This document shows, one piece after another, positions 1-9,501 of a stretch of 64,000 bases of DNA. Where the stretch lies: the NCBI GenBank assembly GCA_018136815.1, contig CM030933.1, positions 1,812,379-1,876,378 on the forward strand, read 5' to 3'. Position numbers and translations under genes: made by a program. Each line of letters starts with the position of its first letter. The stretch's first letter is position 1. The DNA is from Isochrysis galbana (taxonomy: Eukaryota > Haptophyta > Isochrysidales > Isochrysidaceae). Under the pieces are notes generated by a model. It saw only the letters and a list, made by a program, of their open reading frames with translations. It had not been told where the DNA came from and did no database searches.

Positions 1-401
1 GTGTGGAGCAAGCGGCCGCCAGCGCACATCAAGAGTCTGCTGATCAATGGATGCGCCCCATAAGTGGTAGATCAAACCGGCTCGAGCCATCCGAGATGGA
101 GCAGGCCAGCACTACGTCGAACCGCTTGAATCATGCAGAGGCCCTCAAGGAGACCAGCGCACGCGATAGCGAATAGATATGCATCAACAGATATCAAGGC
201 CAACACGATGGCGACGACGACCAAGATAGCAAGGTATGCGCATCGCATTGGATTTTTCATTTGATTGGGTAGTGTGAATGATTTTATCCGTGGTTTGTTC
301 AACTAAGTTTATACTTAGTTCACCCATGGGGGGGAAGAGCCCCCCCTTCCCTCCACTCTCCACTGCCCTCCCCTGCAGTGGGTAGTGATGGGACGTCATG
401 T
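1..401. repeat. Left arm of an inverted duplication (partner 18562-18960)
   Basis: Read on the opposite strand, this stretch matches about 18562-18960: the same gene 3' end, the same AT-rich downstream segment, the same SINE-like insertion and the same outer boundary where a 'gtagtgatgggacgtc' motif sits (about 386-401 here, reversed near 18562 there). The arm runs off the window start, so its full length is unknown. The shared SINE insertion means the duplication happened after that insertion. Confidence 0.75.
3..176 (+). CDS. C-terminal end of a membrane protein, paralogue of the gene at 18797-19555 (partial)
   Basis: The open frame enters from the window edge and stops at the TAG at 174-176. 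Its roughly 57 residues match the C-terminus of the 252-residue protein encoded at 18797-19555 on the minus strand (shared blocks such as QAAASAHQESADQWMRPISG and EMEQASTTSNR), differing at scattered positions and in the last few residues. Reading frame is preserved, which suggests it is functional or recently duplicated. Function is unknown; the paralogue has one predicted transmembrane segment, which is not in the part visible here. Confidence 0.65.
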   Translation: MEQAAASAHQESADQWMRPISGRSNRLEPSEMEQASTTSNRLNHAEALKETSARDSE

Positions 402-480
402 AACAGGTGGTCAGCAGGGGCCAGGGCCATGCCCCACCCTTGCCTGCCCGTCTGCCCCCTGAGCTGTGCTCACAGGCCCC
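301..480 (+). mobile_element. SINE-like element, 5' part
   Basis: It begins with the perfect inverted repeat AACTAAG-TTTATA-CTTAGTT (301-320), then ATG at 326, then G-rich and C-rich text matching the better-preserved copies at 9514, 44248 and 56637. The 3' half and the (ATT)n-type tail are not recognisable here. Confidence 0.6.
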
Positions 481-1037
481 CTGCGGGCCACCTGGGGACA
501 CCTAAAATAGCCCGGTCACTCACTAGGGGGTTGCGGAGGGCAAAATCGGTAATGGGCAAATGGAGGCCTAAATAAGCTTTCTATTAGGGCGGTCAAACAG
601 GGACTTTTTAACGACTAATAAGGGTTGGGCTGCATTTTTTGACCGTGGCGCGATGCCCAATAAAAAACCTCCCGGGGGGGCTACCTGACGCTACGAAAAT
701 CTTCGCCAAGAAATGGTGCGATTCGCCCCCCTCTCTCCCCCTCCGTCACGCGCGCTCACGCTCTACTCGTAAAGAATTGGCGGTCGCGCCCGCGGGGGGA
801 TCGGTTCCTTTATATCTAAGCTACATTCGGCATTTGATTCCCGCCCGATGCAGCGCCGTGTCGGGCTGCCGACAGTCCGACCACCCCCTGACCCTCTGGC
901 ATCATTGCCTGCGCAGCCCACCCAGCACATCACAGCGCGCGCACGCGGCTACCCTGGCTACCAGAGGCCCCACCCCGACCATCCCGACCCGCCCCTCGCA
1001 GGATTCGCCCTCTCTCGAACTCGGCATCGAGAACTAG

Positions 1038-1148
1038 GATCAGCTCACCGGCGCGGCAGTTCACTCGTGGCTGACGAGCCTCCGCATTGAGGCTGCCAAC
1101 GCGGCCATCCTCCCTCTGACAGTGCCAGATCTGGCGTTGATCGATGAG
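1038..1148 (+). other. Candidate internal exon inside the TIR element
   Basis: A 37-codon open stretch is bounded by a TAG acceptor (1035-1037) and a GTGAGA donor (1149), both in phase 0. The peptide contains VHSWLTSLRIEAANA and looks like globular coding text. No flanking exons were identified and no family is recognised, so it may be captured host exon sequence or chance. Confidence 0.3.
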
Positions 1149-1314
1149 GTGAGACCCGTGGGCGGCCTCAGGACGGGCTTCGTCGTGGCGCTCTACGCCA
1201 CGGCGAGCAGGAAAGCCCAAGATCCTGCCAGAGCGCCTCACAGCGCATCTGGCGGGAACCCACCACCCAGAGCAGAAATCATCTTCTGCCGCTGGGTGGT
1301 GGGCATCGTTGGAT

Positions 1315-1638
1315 CCGACGTCCTGTCATCAGTCGTCATCCGTCGTTCTCGCTCTCGTCGCTCTCGCTCTCGTAACACTCGTACCCTACAGCCTCGCCTC
1401 GCCTCACCATCCCCTGCCAACACAGCCCTCCTCTCACTCACCCTCGCCTCTCGCCTCTCGCTCGATGTCGCTCTCGCCGCCGTCCTCGCCCTCGCCCAAG
1501 CCCGCCTGCCCGCCTTCCTCTAGTGACGGGCTTCAGCCCGTCAGCACCTCCGAAGTCGTCTCCCTCGCCGCGCCTGCCGCCGGTCTTGCCCCTTCATCAT
1601 TGCCCTCAGGCCCTATGGGCCATCCCAATTCGTCATCC
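1315..1638 (+). mobile_element. 5'-truncated LTR of the Gag-type element
   Basis: It matches the 3' ~325 bp of the LTRs at 24244-25098 and 25756-26598, and ends at the same CAATTCGTCA terminus as the solo LTR. The 5' part of the LTR is missing. Confidence 0.65.
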
Positions 1639-2030
1639 CCCCGCGGGCGCTACCGCCAATTCTTTACGGGTAGCGAGCGTGAGCGCGCGTGACGGAGGGG
1701 GAGAGAGGGGGGGCGGATCGCACCATTTCTTGGCAAAGACTTTCGTAGCGTCAGGTAGCTCCCCCTGGAGTTTTTATTGGGTATCGCGCCACGGTCAAAA
1801 AATGCAGCCCAGCCCTTACTTATGTTTAAAAAGCCCCTGTTTGACCGCCCTACGATATTCGGAATTTTTCGAAAATTTCGCCGGAGAACCCCCAAATTTT
1901 TTGCTAATCCATCCTACTGGAACCTATAGGGAGCTTACTAAGCCCTTGATTTACCCATAGTAGCTAGTGCCCTCCGCACCTCCATAGTGAGCGACCGGGC
2001 TTATAGTTATCACCCCGAAAGGGATCGTTG

Positions 2031-2795
2031 GACAGCACATCTGACTCGCAGCCCTACGACTTGCGAAAAGCACTTCTATTGCCTTCCGATGATCTGCAAA
2101 CAGAGAGACTAAGGGGCACTTACGCGAGTGGGCACACGCGCATGCCTGCAAGACAGTTACAGAAGCCGTCTTGTGCGTGCTGATACACGCGAGGGCACAC
2201 ACCCCACTGCAATCAGGGGCATAAGAGGATGGGCTGTCGATCAACCATATGAGATCGACATACGTCTTGCACTTGCCAGCATCCGCTGCCACGTAAGTTT
2301 CTGACTAAGGGATTCCGTTGTTGTGGCACCAATCCTGGCCAATGGTCCCGTTGAGCCTAGTGCGGCCGTCCAATTGATAACGTGGTGAACAGCCAACAGG
2401 ACGCGAGGATGGACAACACACCAGACTCGCAGCCCTACGACTTTGGCATAGCACTTTCATTGCCCTCCGATAATCTGCAGACAGAGACTTGAGGGCACTT
2501 ACGCGAGAGGGCACACGCGCATGCCTGCGAGACAGTCATAGAAGCCGTCTTGTGCCTGCTGATACACGCAGAGTGCACAGCCCCCACTGCAATCAGGGGC
2601 ATAAGAGGATGGGCTTTCGACCAACCGGATGGGATCGACATACAACGTCTTGCACTTGGCAGCATCCGCTGCCACGTATGTTGCTGACTTAGGGATTCCG
2701 TTGTTGTGGCACCAATCCTGGCTAATGGTCCCGTTGAGCCTAGTGCGGCCGTCCAAGTGATCGCGTGGTGAACAGTCAACAGGAGGCGAGGATGG
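2031..2795 (-). repeat. Two tandem ~380-bp copies of a Cys-rich 3' coding module
   Basis: Copies span about 2031-2410 and 2411-2795. The upstream-strand copy (2411-2795) is the in-frame C-terminus of the receptor-L-like gene. The second copy (2031-2410) carries small indels that break the frame. Both keep a GTAAGT...TGCAG segment (28 and about 30 nt) at the same place. Confidence 0.75.
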
Positions 2796-5700
2796 CGGTG
2801 GAGGGTGAGGAGGCATCGATGGGGGCGACTGTGTGCGCAAAGCCGTCACTGCCAAGGCGGTTGCGACCCAAAAGAAAAGCTTCCGCAAGATGGTCGCCAG
2901 CAGACCAGGTGAGCAGGAGGGAACACAGGTGAGGCTTGAACATGAAAATGACATTTCATCGATAGTAGGCGATGACGAGGGAGAAAGCTCAGGTGCGGTC
3001 ACGCATGCCAGTGCGTTTTTCGTAATCTGCACAAGAGCATGCGGGGAGCAATCAGGCCAAACGCGTGAAGGGCTCCAGACTGAACAGAGCACGAGTCCAC
3101 CAGTGAAGGCACGTCGCCAGGCGGGCCGCACGCACAGTGAAGACGTCCCCAACTGTGACCAGCTGAGGCGCGATGAAATCGGTCAGGGCGGTGTTGTTAT
3201 TAACCTGCGGGGCAAACGAAATGTCAGGCCACCTGGCGGAGGCAATACCAAGGCCGTGCCTGCAGGGCCGGCACGCACAATGACCCGGGAAGTTACGGCC
3301 CGCAGCTGAGATACGGTCAAACTGGTCAGGGCGGGGTTATTTTCAACCTGCGTGCGAGAGCAACGGTTAGAGCCTCCCCCCGAGCGATGTCACCCCCTTC
3401 ATTCAAACTTGTCAACGCGGGGTAATTTTCAATCCGCGGGCGACAGCATTATTTCCGCGCGCACCAGGAACGCATCGCCAATGGTCGACAGCTGAGGCAC
3501 CCTCAAGTTGTTCAGGGCGGGATTCCTTTGCACCTGTGGGCAACAGAGCGGCGTCCGTGCACGCCCCCAAGCAATGGCACCCGCTTCGAGGCGCGCCAAA
3601 GACCTGAGGCATACGGCATGTCGCTGCGGCAGGCGCGCACCCAAAAATCGCTAACAATGGTCATCAGCTGAGGCATGTCGACATCAGTCAGCACGGAGTT
3701 ATCATGCACCTGCGGCGACAGCGCGCCGTCAGTCCACGCCGCCGAGCAATGCCGCCAGCCTCAATGCGCTAAAGGCTCACGCGCCAAGCAACCCTACGCG
3801 CGCGGAAGGTCGCCTAGCGGTATGGCGAGCACCTCCAAGTCCTGGTTGATGATGTTCAGCTGAGGCATCACGAGACTGGTCAGGGCGGGATTATCATGAA
3901 CCTGAGGGCGACAGCGAGTCATCTGTAAGGGGATTCCTGCTCACGCGCTTCCGGATCGCGAGGCATGCGACCGCGTGGCGCCTAGCAGGATGGCAAGCAC
4001 CTCCAAGTCCTCGTCAATGACGGTCAGCTGAGGGAACGATAGACTGGTCAGGGCGGGGTTATCATGAATCTACGGGCGATAGCGAGTCATCTGTGAGGAG
4101 ATTCGCGCTCACACGCTTCCGGATCGCGAGGCACGCGAGCTCATGTCGCCTAGCAGGGCAGCGAGTACCTCCAAGTCCTCAGCAATGATGGTCAGCTCAA
4201 GGAACGATAGACTAGTCAGGGCGGGGTTGTCATAAACCTGTTGGCCACAGCGATCCATCAGCGCGCACCCCTAAGCATTGCCACAAGCGTGAAGGGGTTC
4301 CGGCTCGCGAGCCAAGCAACCCGGGTGCAAAGTCTGTTGCCTGGGGCTCGCACCATCAAGTCGTCACCAATTGTCGACAACAAAGGCATCTCAAGACGGG
4401 TCAAGGCGGCGTTCTCATACACCTGCGGGCGACAGCGTGCCATCAGTGCGCACCCCCAAGCAATGCCGCCGGCGTGAATGGGCTTCCAGCTCTGTAAGGC
4501 ATGCGACCACGGTGCGTGGCATGTCGCCTAGCAGGATAGTGAGCACCTCCAAGTCATAATCGATGTAGGTCAGCTGAGGGAACGATAGACTGGTCAGGGC
4601 GGGGTTGTCATAAACCTGTTGGCCACAGCGATCCATCAGTGCGCACCTCCAAGCACTGCCACAAGCCTGAAGGGGCTTCCGACTTGCGAGCCAAGCATCC
4701 CGGGTGCATAGTCTATTGCCTAGGGCTCGCACCAGTAAGTCGTCACCAATTGACAACAACAAAGGCATCTGAAGATGGGTCAGGGCGGCGTTCCCATGCA
4801 CCTGCGGGCGACAGCGTGCCATCAGAGCGCACCCCCAAGCAATGCCGCCGGCGTGAATGGGCTTCCAGCTCCGTGAGCCAAGCGACCACGGTCCGTTACA
4901 TATCGCCTAGCAGGATAGTGAGCACCTCCAAGTCATAATCGATGTAGGTCAGCTGAGGGAACGATAGACTGGTCAGGGCGGGGTTGTCATAAACCTGCGG
5001 GCGACATCGAGCCATTAGTACGTACCCCCAAGCACTGCCACAAGCCTGAAGGGGCTTCCGGCTCGCGAGCCAAGCCACCCGGGTGCATAGTCTATTGCCT
5101 AGGGCTCGCACCAGAAAGTCGTCACGAACTGTCGACAACAAAGGCATCTCAAGATGGGTCAAGGCGGCGTTCTCATACACCTACGGGCGACAACGTGCTA
5201 TCAGTGCGCCCCCCCAAGCAATGCCGCAGGCGTCAATGGGCTTCCGGCCTCGCGAGTCAAGATGCCAGGTGCGCGGTCAGGTGAGGCAAGCGTCCACAAT
5301 GCGTGGCATGTCGCCTGGCAGGATAGCGAGCACCTCCAAGTCTGTATCGATGTTGGTCAGCTGAGGGAACGATAGACTGGTCAGGGCGGGGTTGCGCCGA
5401 ACCTGCGGGCGATGGCGAGCCTTCAGCTCGGACCCCCAAGCATTGGCACAAGCGTGAAGGGGCTTTCGGCTCGCGAGTCAAGCAAACCGGGCGGATAGTC
5501 TGTTGCATAGGGCTCGCACCCTCATGTCGTCACCAACTGTCGACAACAAAAGCATCTCAAGATGGGTCAGGTTGGCGTTCTCAAACACCTGCAACGACAG
5601 CGCAGTCAGTGCGATGTCCCAGCAATGCCGTCAGCTTGAAAGCACAAGCAAACATTGTCCGTGCGATGCGCCGTGCGCGTGCCGTTCAGGCTGAACGGGC

Positions 5701-6234
5701 AGGCGAACGCAGGATCCGAGTTGAGCGGTCACGTACCTCGACAAACGAGGCTACCGCTTCAAGATTGGGCAAGTCAATGCTTGTGAGAGCGCTGCCTGAG
5801 ATCGACTGAACATGCGGCGTAAGTAAGTATGGCCAACCACAAAGAGAAAAACACGCGTTCCTGCTTCCATGCTGTGGGCGCGCAATCGGAAGCTGCGACT
5901 CTTTCGTGAAATCACAAGTGGCTGAACCAGGGCCTTGGTGGCAGCGATTGGACACCATCGAGCTTATCACTATCGGGGGTTGCTCCATAGCACGCGGCGT
6001 GCATTCGGCAGTGCGCAGCCCGGTCCCCCATCCAGTGGCCCGTTGTCCATGGGCGAGGGGTTCGAGGGCTCCCGCCTTCAGTGGCAGCGTGCTCACCAGA
6101 GAGCCTTCGATCTTGGTGCAGTTCAAGATGTTGTCCACGTCGCTCTAGGAGAAAATCGTCACATCGGCTGTGCACGGGGACGCTCCCCCGAGGCGCAAGC
6201 CACAGAGGGCTACGAGCATGAGGGCACGCACCAT
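2499..6234 (-). CDS. Receptor-L-domain-like repeat protein, one repeat per 69-nt exon
   Basis: Exons 5' to 3' on the minus strand: 6234-6097, 5805-5737, 5588-5520, 5402-5334, 5180-5112, 4994-4926, 4801-4733, 4615-4547, 4422-4354, 4237-4169, 4069-4001, 3901-3833, 3709-3641, 3533-3465, 3347-3279, 3204-3136, 3026-2499. Fifteen exons are exactly 69 nt, phase 0, with GT donors and AG acceptors. Each encodes one 23-residue repeat such as VYDNPALTSLSFPQLTYI or VYENAALTHLEMPLLSTI, the beta-helical repeat of receptor L/Ecm33-like proteins. Exon 1 encodes a signal peptide (MVRALMLVALCGLRLGGAS). The last exon adds a membrane segment (about LLATILRKLFFWVATALAV) and a Cys-rich tail. The sum is about 566 residues, probably a cell-surface protein. 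Exon 1 contains an in-frame TAG at 6147-6145, so the gene may be a pseudogene, or the exon 1 model is wrong. Confidence 0.8.
3465..5588 (-). repeat. Tandemly duplicated exon-intron pairs in the repeat gene
   Basis: Two exon types alternate: type B (VYENAALTHLEMPLLST) and type A (VYDNPALTSLSFPQLT). Equivalent exons recur every 378-408 nt (5520/5112/4733/4354 and 5334/4926/4547/4169), and their introns are alike too, at 116-117 nt after type B and 124-153 nt after type A. The array therefore grew by copying a two-exon genomic unit. Confidence 0.8.
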
Positions 6235-6259
6235 CTCGAATGAGTGCAACCCTGACGAA

Positions 6260-7310
6260 GACGAGGAGGCGCAGATTGGGACCGACAGGGGGGGGGAGTA
6301 GGCAACGGTGGGGGGGAGGGGATGGTGGTGGTGGTGAAGGAGGGGGGAGGGGGGATTGCCTGGGTTCTCTCCCTCCTGGAGGCGAGTGCGGGGGGGTGCG
6401 ATGGGGAGCCCCCCCCCCCCCCCCCCCCGGGTCCCAACCAGCAATCTCCCCAGGCGGGGGAGGGGAGGGCCGGCAATCTCCCCCCGGCCGCGCGGCGGTC
6501 ACCTGCGCCCGCCGCGATTCGATCAGTGCCCCCGCCTCGCGGCGCCCCCCGCGCCCCCCAACGTGCCCCATCGGGGGAGCTTGCTTCAGATTGCGATCGC
6601 CAGCCCCCCCGCCCTCCCCCCTCGCGCGCGCGGCCCCCACAGTGGAGTGAGCGGGCTAAGCAGTCACCTGCGCCCGCCGCGATTCGATCAGTGCCCCCGC
6701 CTCGCGGCGCCCCCCGCGCCCGGACCCGCCTCCCTCCCGATCTTCGATGGGAATTAAATACTTACTGCCCAGCACCGTATTTCCTTCCCGTCGAGGGTCG
6801 GAAGCCGGGGGGGGAGGCGGCGGGCGGGGCAGGTAGGGCGCCCACGGCATGCCCAGGGGACGGAGATCGCCGCGGGGGAGATCGCGCCGCGCGCCCGGCG
6901 TGCCCTCGCCCCCTCCCGCGCCCCCCCCCCCCCGCGCGCGGGAGGGGGGGGGGGGGAAGACCTCAAACGGAGGAGTCCGCCCCCGAAACGGTTTCGTACC
7001 ACGTCTCTCTGGCCGGTCATCGGGCGGGCGGCATCGGTCTTGTGGTACAAACTGGCTGTGCACCTTGTCGCCTTCGCGTTCGAACTCCTCTCTTTATTAT
7101 TAAGCGGCGAGGCACTTCGGGAGGTGCTGCATGTCGCAGTTGCCTCGAGGACGGGGTGTGTTGACAGGATATGGAACGTCGATTCACCGCAATGTATGGC
7201 GCTCAGAGATAGGCGTCGTAGGGCATCTTGTTAGCTGGCATGATTGCTTAGCCCGCTCACTCCACTGTGGGGGCCGCGCGCGCGAGGGGGGAGGGCGGGG
7301 TAGTGTGGTG
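6260..7310. repeat. GC-rich low-complexity stretch with direct and inverted repeats
   Basis: Long G and C runs alternate. About 60 bp at 6497-6560 recur directly at 6661-6722. About 53 bp at 6606-6660 recur inverted at 7247-7300. Open frames here are on every frame and look like composition artefacts. No gene is supported. Confidence 0.6.
7119..7192 (+). repeat. Segment shared with the start of the gene at 34096
   Basis: This stretch matches 34159-34224 with few changes (shared 'aggacggggtgtgtt' and 'atatggaacgtc'). There it lies inside the N-terminal codons of a 501-residue ORF; here it sits in non-coding repeat. It is either a retrocopied or duplicated fragment, or a repeat that was absorbed into that gene. 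Confidence 0.5.
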
Positions 7311-7621
7311 GTACAAAGTCGTAGAGCTCTAGGACATCTTGTTAGCTGGAATTGCGTAGCCCGGTCTTGGCTCCGGCGAGAATTTCGTTTCAGACCCACC
7401 CAAATTTCGTTTCGAAATTTTGCTTGCCCTGACCCAAATTTCGGGGGTCATTTCGTGTTCAGCGGGCGACTACTATCCTCATTTTTTACATTTTAGAGGC
7501 GGCCTTAAGGTAGCCTGGCCTAGAAGTAAACTGGACGCCAAGGACCGCCGCCAGCGGCAGGTGCGACGGGTGGCGCTCCGGTCGGCCTGCCCGCTCCGAG
7601 CCTCTACGACCCTACGTGGCC

Positions 7622-7945
7622 ATGCTGTACGGCCATGAGGAGTTCCCTCTGGACACCTGCCTCGCTGCGCTCCTAGCGGGCGGCCTTCCACCCACGAGCG
7701 CAGCGACAGTGGCGCCCCAAGGGTGTCTGTATGTGTATGTGGTGCACGTAGAGCGTGAAGATGGCAAGGGCACTGTGGACCTCATGTGCCCTGTGTGCTC
7801 GTCTGGCGTGGAGGCCATAGAGGATGTGGTGGACAGGGAGGGCTGGGGTGGCAGGCAGCGCGAATGCACCCGCGACTGGCTCCGCGGCCGGCTTCTAGAC
7901 GGCGGGGATGAGCTGGACTGCCAGGTTGTTGACGCCTATGAGACT
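7622..7945 (+). other. Possible gene fragment, unknown
   Basis: From the ATG at 7622 an open frame reads MLYGHEEFPLDTCLAALLAG, later VDLMCPVCSSGVEAIEDVVD and ECTRDWLRGRLLDGG. It looks like real coding text up to about 7945, where the opposite-strand LINE fragment begins. The frame also stays open upstream to about 7550. No family is recognised and it is probably truncated. Confidence 0.35.
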
Positions 7946-8298
7946 CAGCTAACTAGAATTTGCGTGTCATCCGCAAACTGCGAAAGTCTCAACTCTCTCG
8001 ATCCTATCGTGATTCCCCTCATCTCGGGATCGGCATTGACTAGCCGTGTTAGGCCCTCGGCCACTAGGAGAAAGGCGAGGGGCGATAATGGGCACCCTTG
8101 AGGCATGCCGCAATGTATCGTGAAAAGATTACTACGCTTACCGTTTGCCTTGATCCATCGGGTCGGGAGCGAGTCCGCGTTTGTTAGTAGCGCTAGCCAT
8201 CTAGAGTAACCGGGGCCAAAACCCAACGCTTGTATCGCTTTATGATAATAATCCCAACTGACTCTATCGAAAGCTTCCTCCCAGTCTATCAGCACCAA
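7945..8298 (-). pseudogene. Non-LTR retrotransposon reverse transcriptase fragment
   Basis: About 117 residues of a LINE-type reverse transcriptase. It shows the palm region DWEEAFDRVSWDYY, the GMPQGCPLSPLAFLL block and the catalytic FADD box (SQFADDTQILVS). The match stops abruptly on both sides, with no thumb, endonuclease or zinc-finger region attached. It may come from the same LINE family as the ORF2 ends at 57.5-58.5 and 62.6-64 kb, but the parts do not overlap, so that is untested. Confidence 0.9.
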
Positions 8299-8409
8299 AG
8301 CTAGACCTTCCTCCCCCCCCCTTCCGGTATCACCATCCGTCCATCCGCTGTTTACAACTTAAATCCCCCCTCTCCCCTCGCCGAGCGGCGGCGCGGCGGC
8401 GGCGGCGCG

Positions 8410-9501
8410 GTGGCGGGCGCCGAGTGGAACAGGCGGAGGAGGGGTGGGCCGGCGGCGGGAAGCGCGCGTGGCGCGCGTGAGGCGGCGCGGGCGCCTGCGC
8501 GCACAGGCAGCGCGGCCATGGCAGAGCGGGCGTGCCTGGCGCCGGAGGAGCAGACGGAGGGAGGACAGACGGAGGGGAAAGAACAGGAAGAGCAGACGGA
8601 GCAGAGAGGAGTCGCTGCTGAGTCTCCCGCGGGGCCTTCGTCGCGCGGAGGGGCGGCGGCGGTGGGCGGAGATGAAGAACCGGCGGCGCGGCGCGGCAAG
8701 GCGAGGGAACGCCCCTCCCGCCGCCTTCGTTCTTCTCCACAGTCTCTTTCTTCTCCACCGTCTCAGCCTTCTCCACCGTCTCCGTCTCCCTCATCCTCGA
8801 GGGAGTTCGTCCCACTGTCACAGAGGCGTACGCAGCGCAAGAGCGCCATTTACGCCAATCGGATCATACTGGGCCCGAACGCGCGCACCGGCATCCAAGT
8901 CGGGATCCACTTCCAGGCGGAGATCCCCGAGTACCTGGGCCCCATGGAGAAGCCCCCCGTCGCACCTCTGGTGATCGACTTGACGGGGGGGGGCATGACG
9001 TGCGCTACCGGGCAGCCCTTCGCGGTGCGCGCGCGCGGCCTCGCCTTCACGCAGTGCCTCCAGGAGGGCGCCGACACCATCGGCGACTACGTGCGCAAGC
9101 ACGGGCGATGGACGGGCTGCGACACCCTCGCGGCCACGTGGGAGAGGCCGGAGGTTGCGGCGGGCGGAGGCGTCTTCGTCGACGTCGGCGCCAACATCGG
9201 CAGCTGCACGCTCCTCATGCTCGCCCTCGGCGCTACGGTGCACGCCTTCGAGCCCGTGCCCGACAACGTCCGTCTGCTCAACGCGTCCGTCCGCGCCAAC
9301 CCCGGCTTCGCCGACCGCGTGGTTGTCAAGCAGCTGGCACTCGGCGCGCGCCCGCAGCGCGCGGCCTCGCTCTTCGTGCAGGCGCGAAACTCGGGCAACG
9401 CCGTGCTCCACGTGCCCGTGCCCGACCGCGCGACCGACCAGATGCACGCGCCGATCCGCGTCGAGGTGAGCACGGTGAGATTATTAAAAGGTTTATTATA
9501 G
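8410..9501 (+). CDS. FkbM-type SAM-dependent methyltransferase, 3' end displaced
   Basis: The second half carries the FkbM Rossmann core: FVDVGANIGSCTLLMLALGA (SAM-binding motif I) followed by VHAFEPVPDNVRLLNASV. Family members methylate sugars or other small molecules; the substrate here is unknown. The first ~130 residues are low-complexity Arg/Glu/Ser/Pro, so the true start could be later, for example the ATG at 8518 or further in. After IRVEVST the frame quickly ends. A GTGAGC donor follows GTCGAG at about 9470, so the usual C-terminal LKxDxEG region must lie in a missing or displaced exon. A repeat element sits immediately downstream, and no later exon was found. Confidence 0.75.
   Translation: MAGAEWNRRRRGGPAAGSARGAREAARAPARTGSAAMAERACLAPEEQTEGGQTEGKEQEEQTEQRGVAAESPAGPSSRGGAAAVGGDEEPAARRGKARERPSRRLRSSPQSLSSPPSQPSPPSPSPSSSREFVPLSQRRTQRKSAIYANRIILGPNARTGIQVGIHFQAEIPEYLGPMEKPPVAPLVIDLTGGGMTCATGQPFAVRARGLAFTQCLQEGADTIGDYVRKHGRWTGCDTLAATWERPEVAAGGGVFVDVGANIGSCTLLMLALGATVHAFEPVPDNVRLLNASVRANPGFADRVVVKQLALGARPQRAASLFVQARNSGNAVLHVPVPDRATDQMHAPIRVEVSTVRLLKGLL

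Larger units (their letters stand above)
595..1852. mobile_element. DNA-transposon-like element with ~220-bp terminal inverted repeats
   Basis: The outer ~220 bp (595-815 and 1635-1852) are inverted copies of each other. Both begin TAGGGCGGTCAAACAGGG and share interior blocks such as GCTACCTGACGCTACGAAA and AAATGGTGCGAT. The first two bases, TA, could be a TA target duplication. A third, single end lies at 62039-62235. The interior holds an LTR fragment (1315-1638) and a possible exon (1038-1148). No transposase is recognisable, so it is probably non-autonomous. Confidence 0.65.

Noticed and set aside
3365-3433. Treating this block as a normal exon of the repeat gene
   Set aside because: Acceptor is GG, and the introns on either side would be 31 and 17 nt; kept only as a possible dead exon.
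6145-6640. Pro-rich frames upstream of the receptor-L-like gene
   Set aside because: They are translation of G/C homopolymers; only the last ~30 residues before the TAG look like a real signal peptide.
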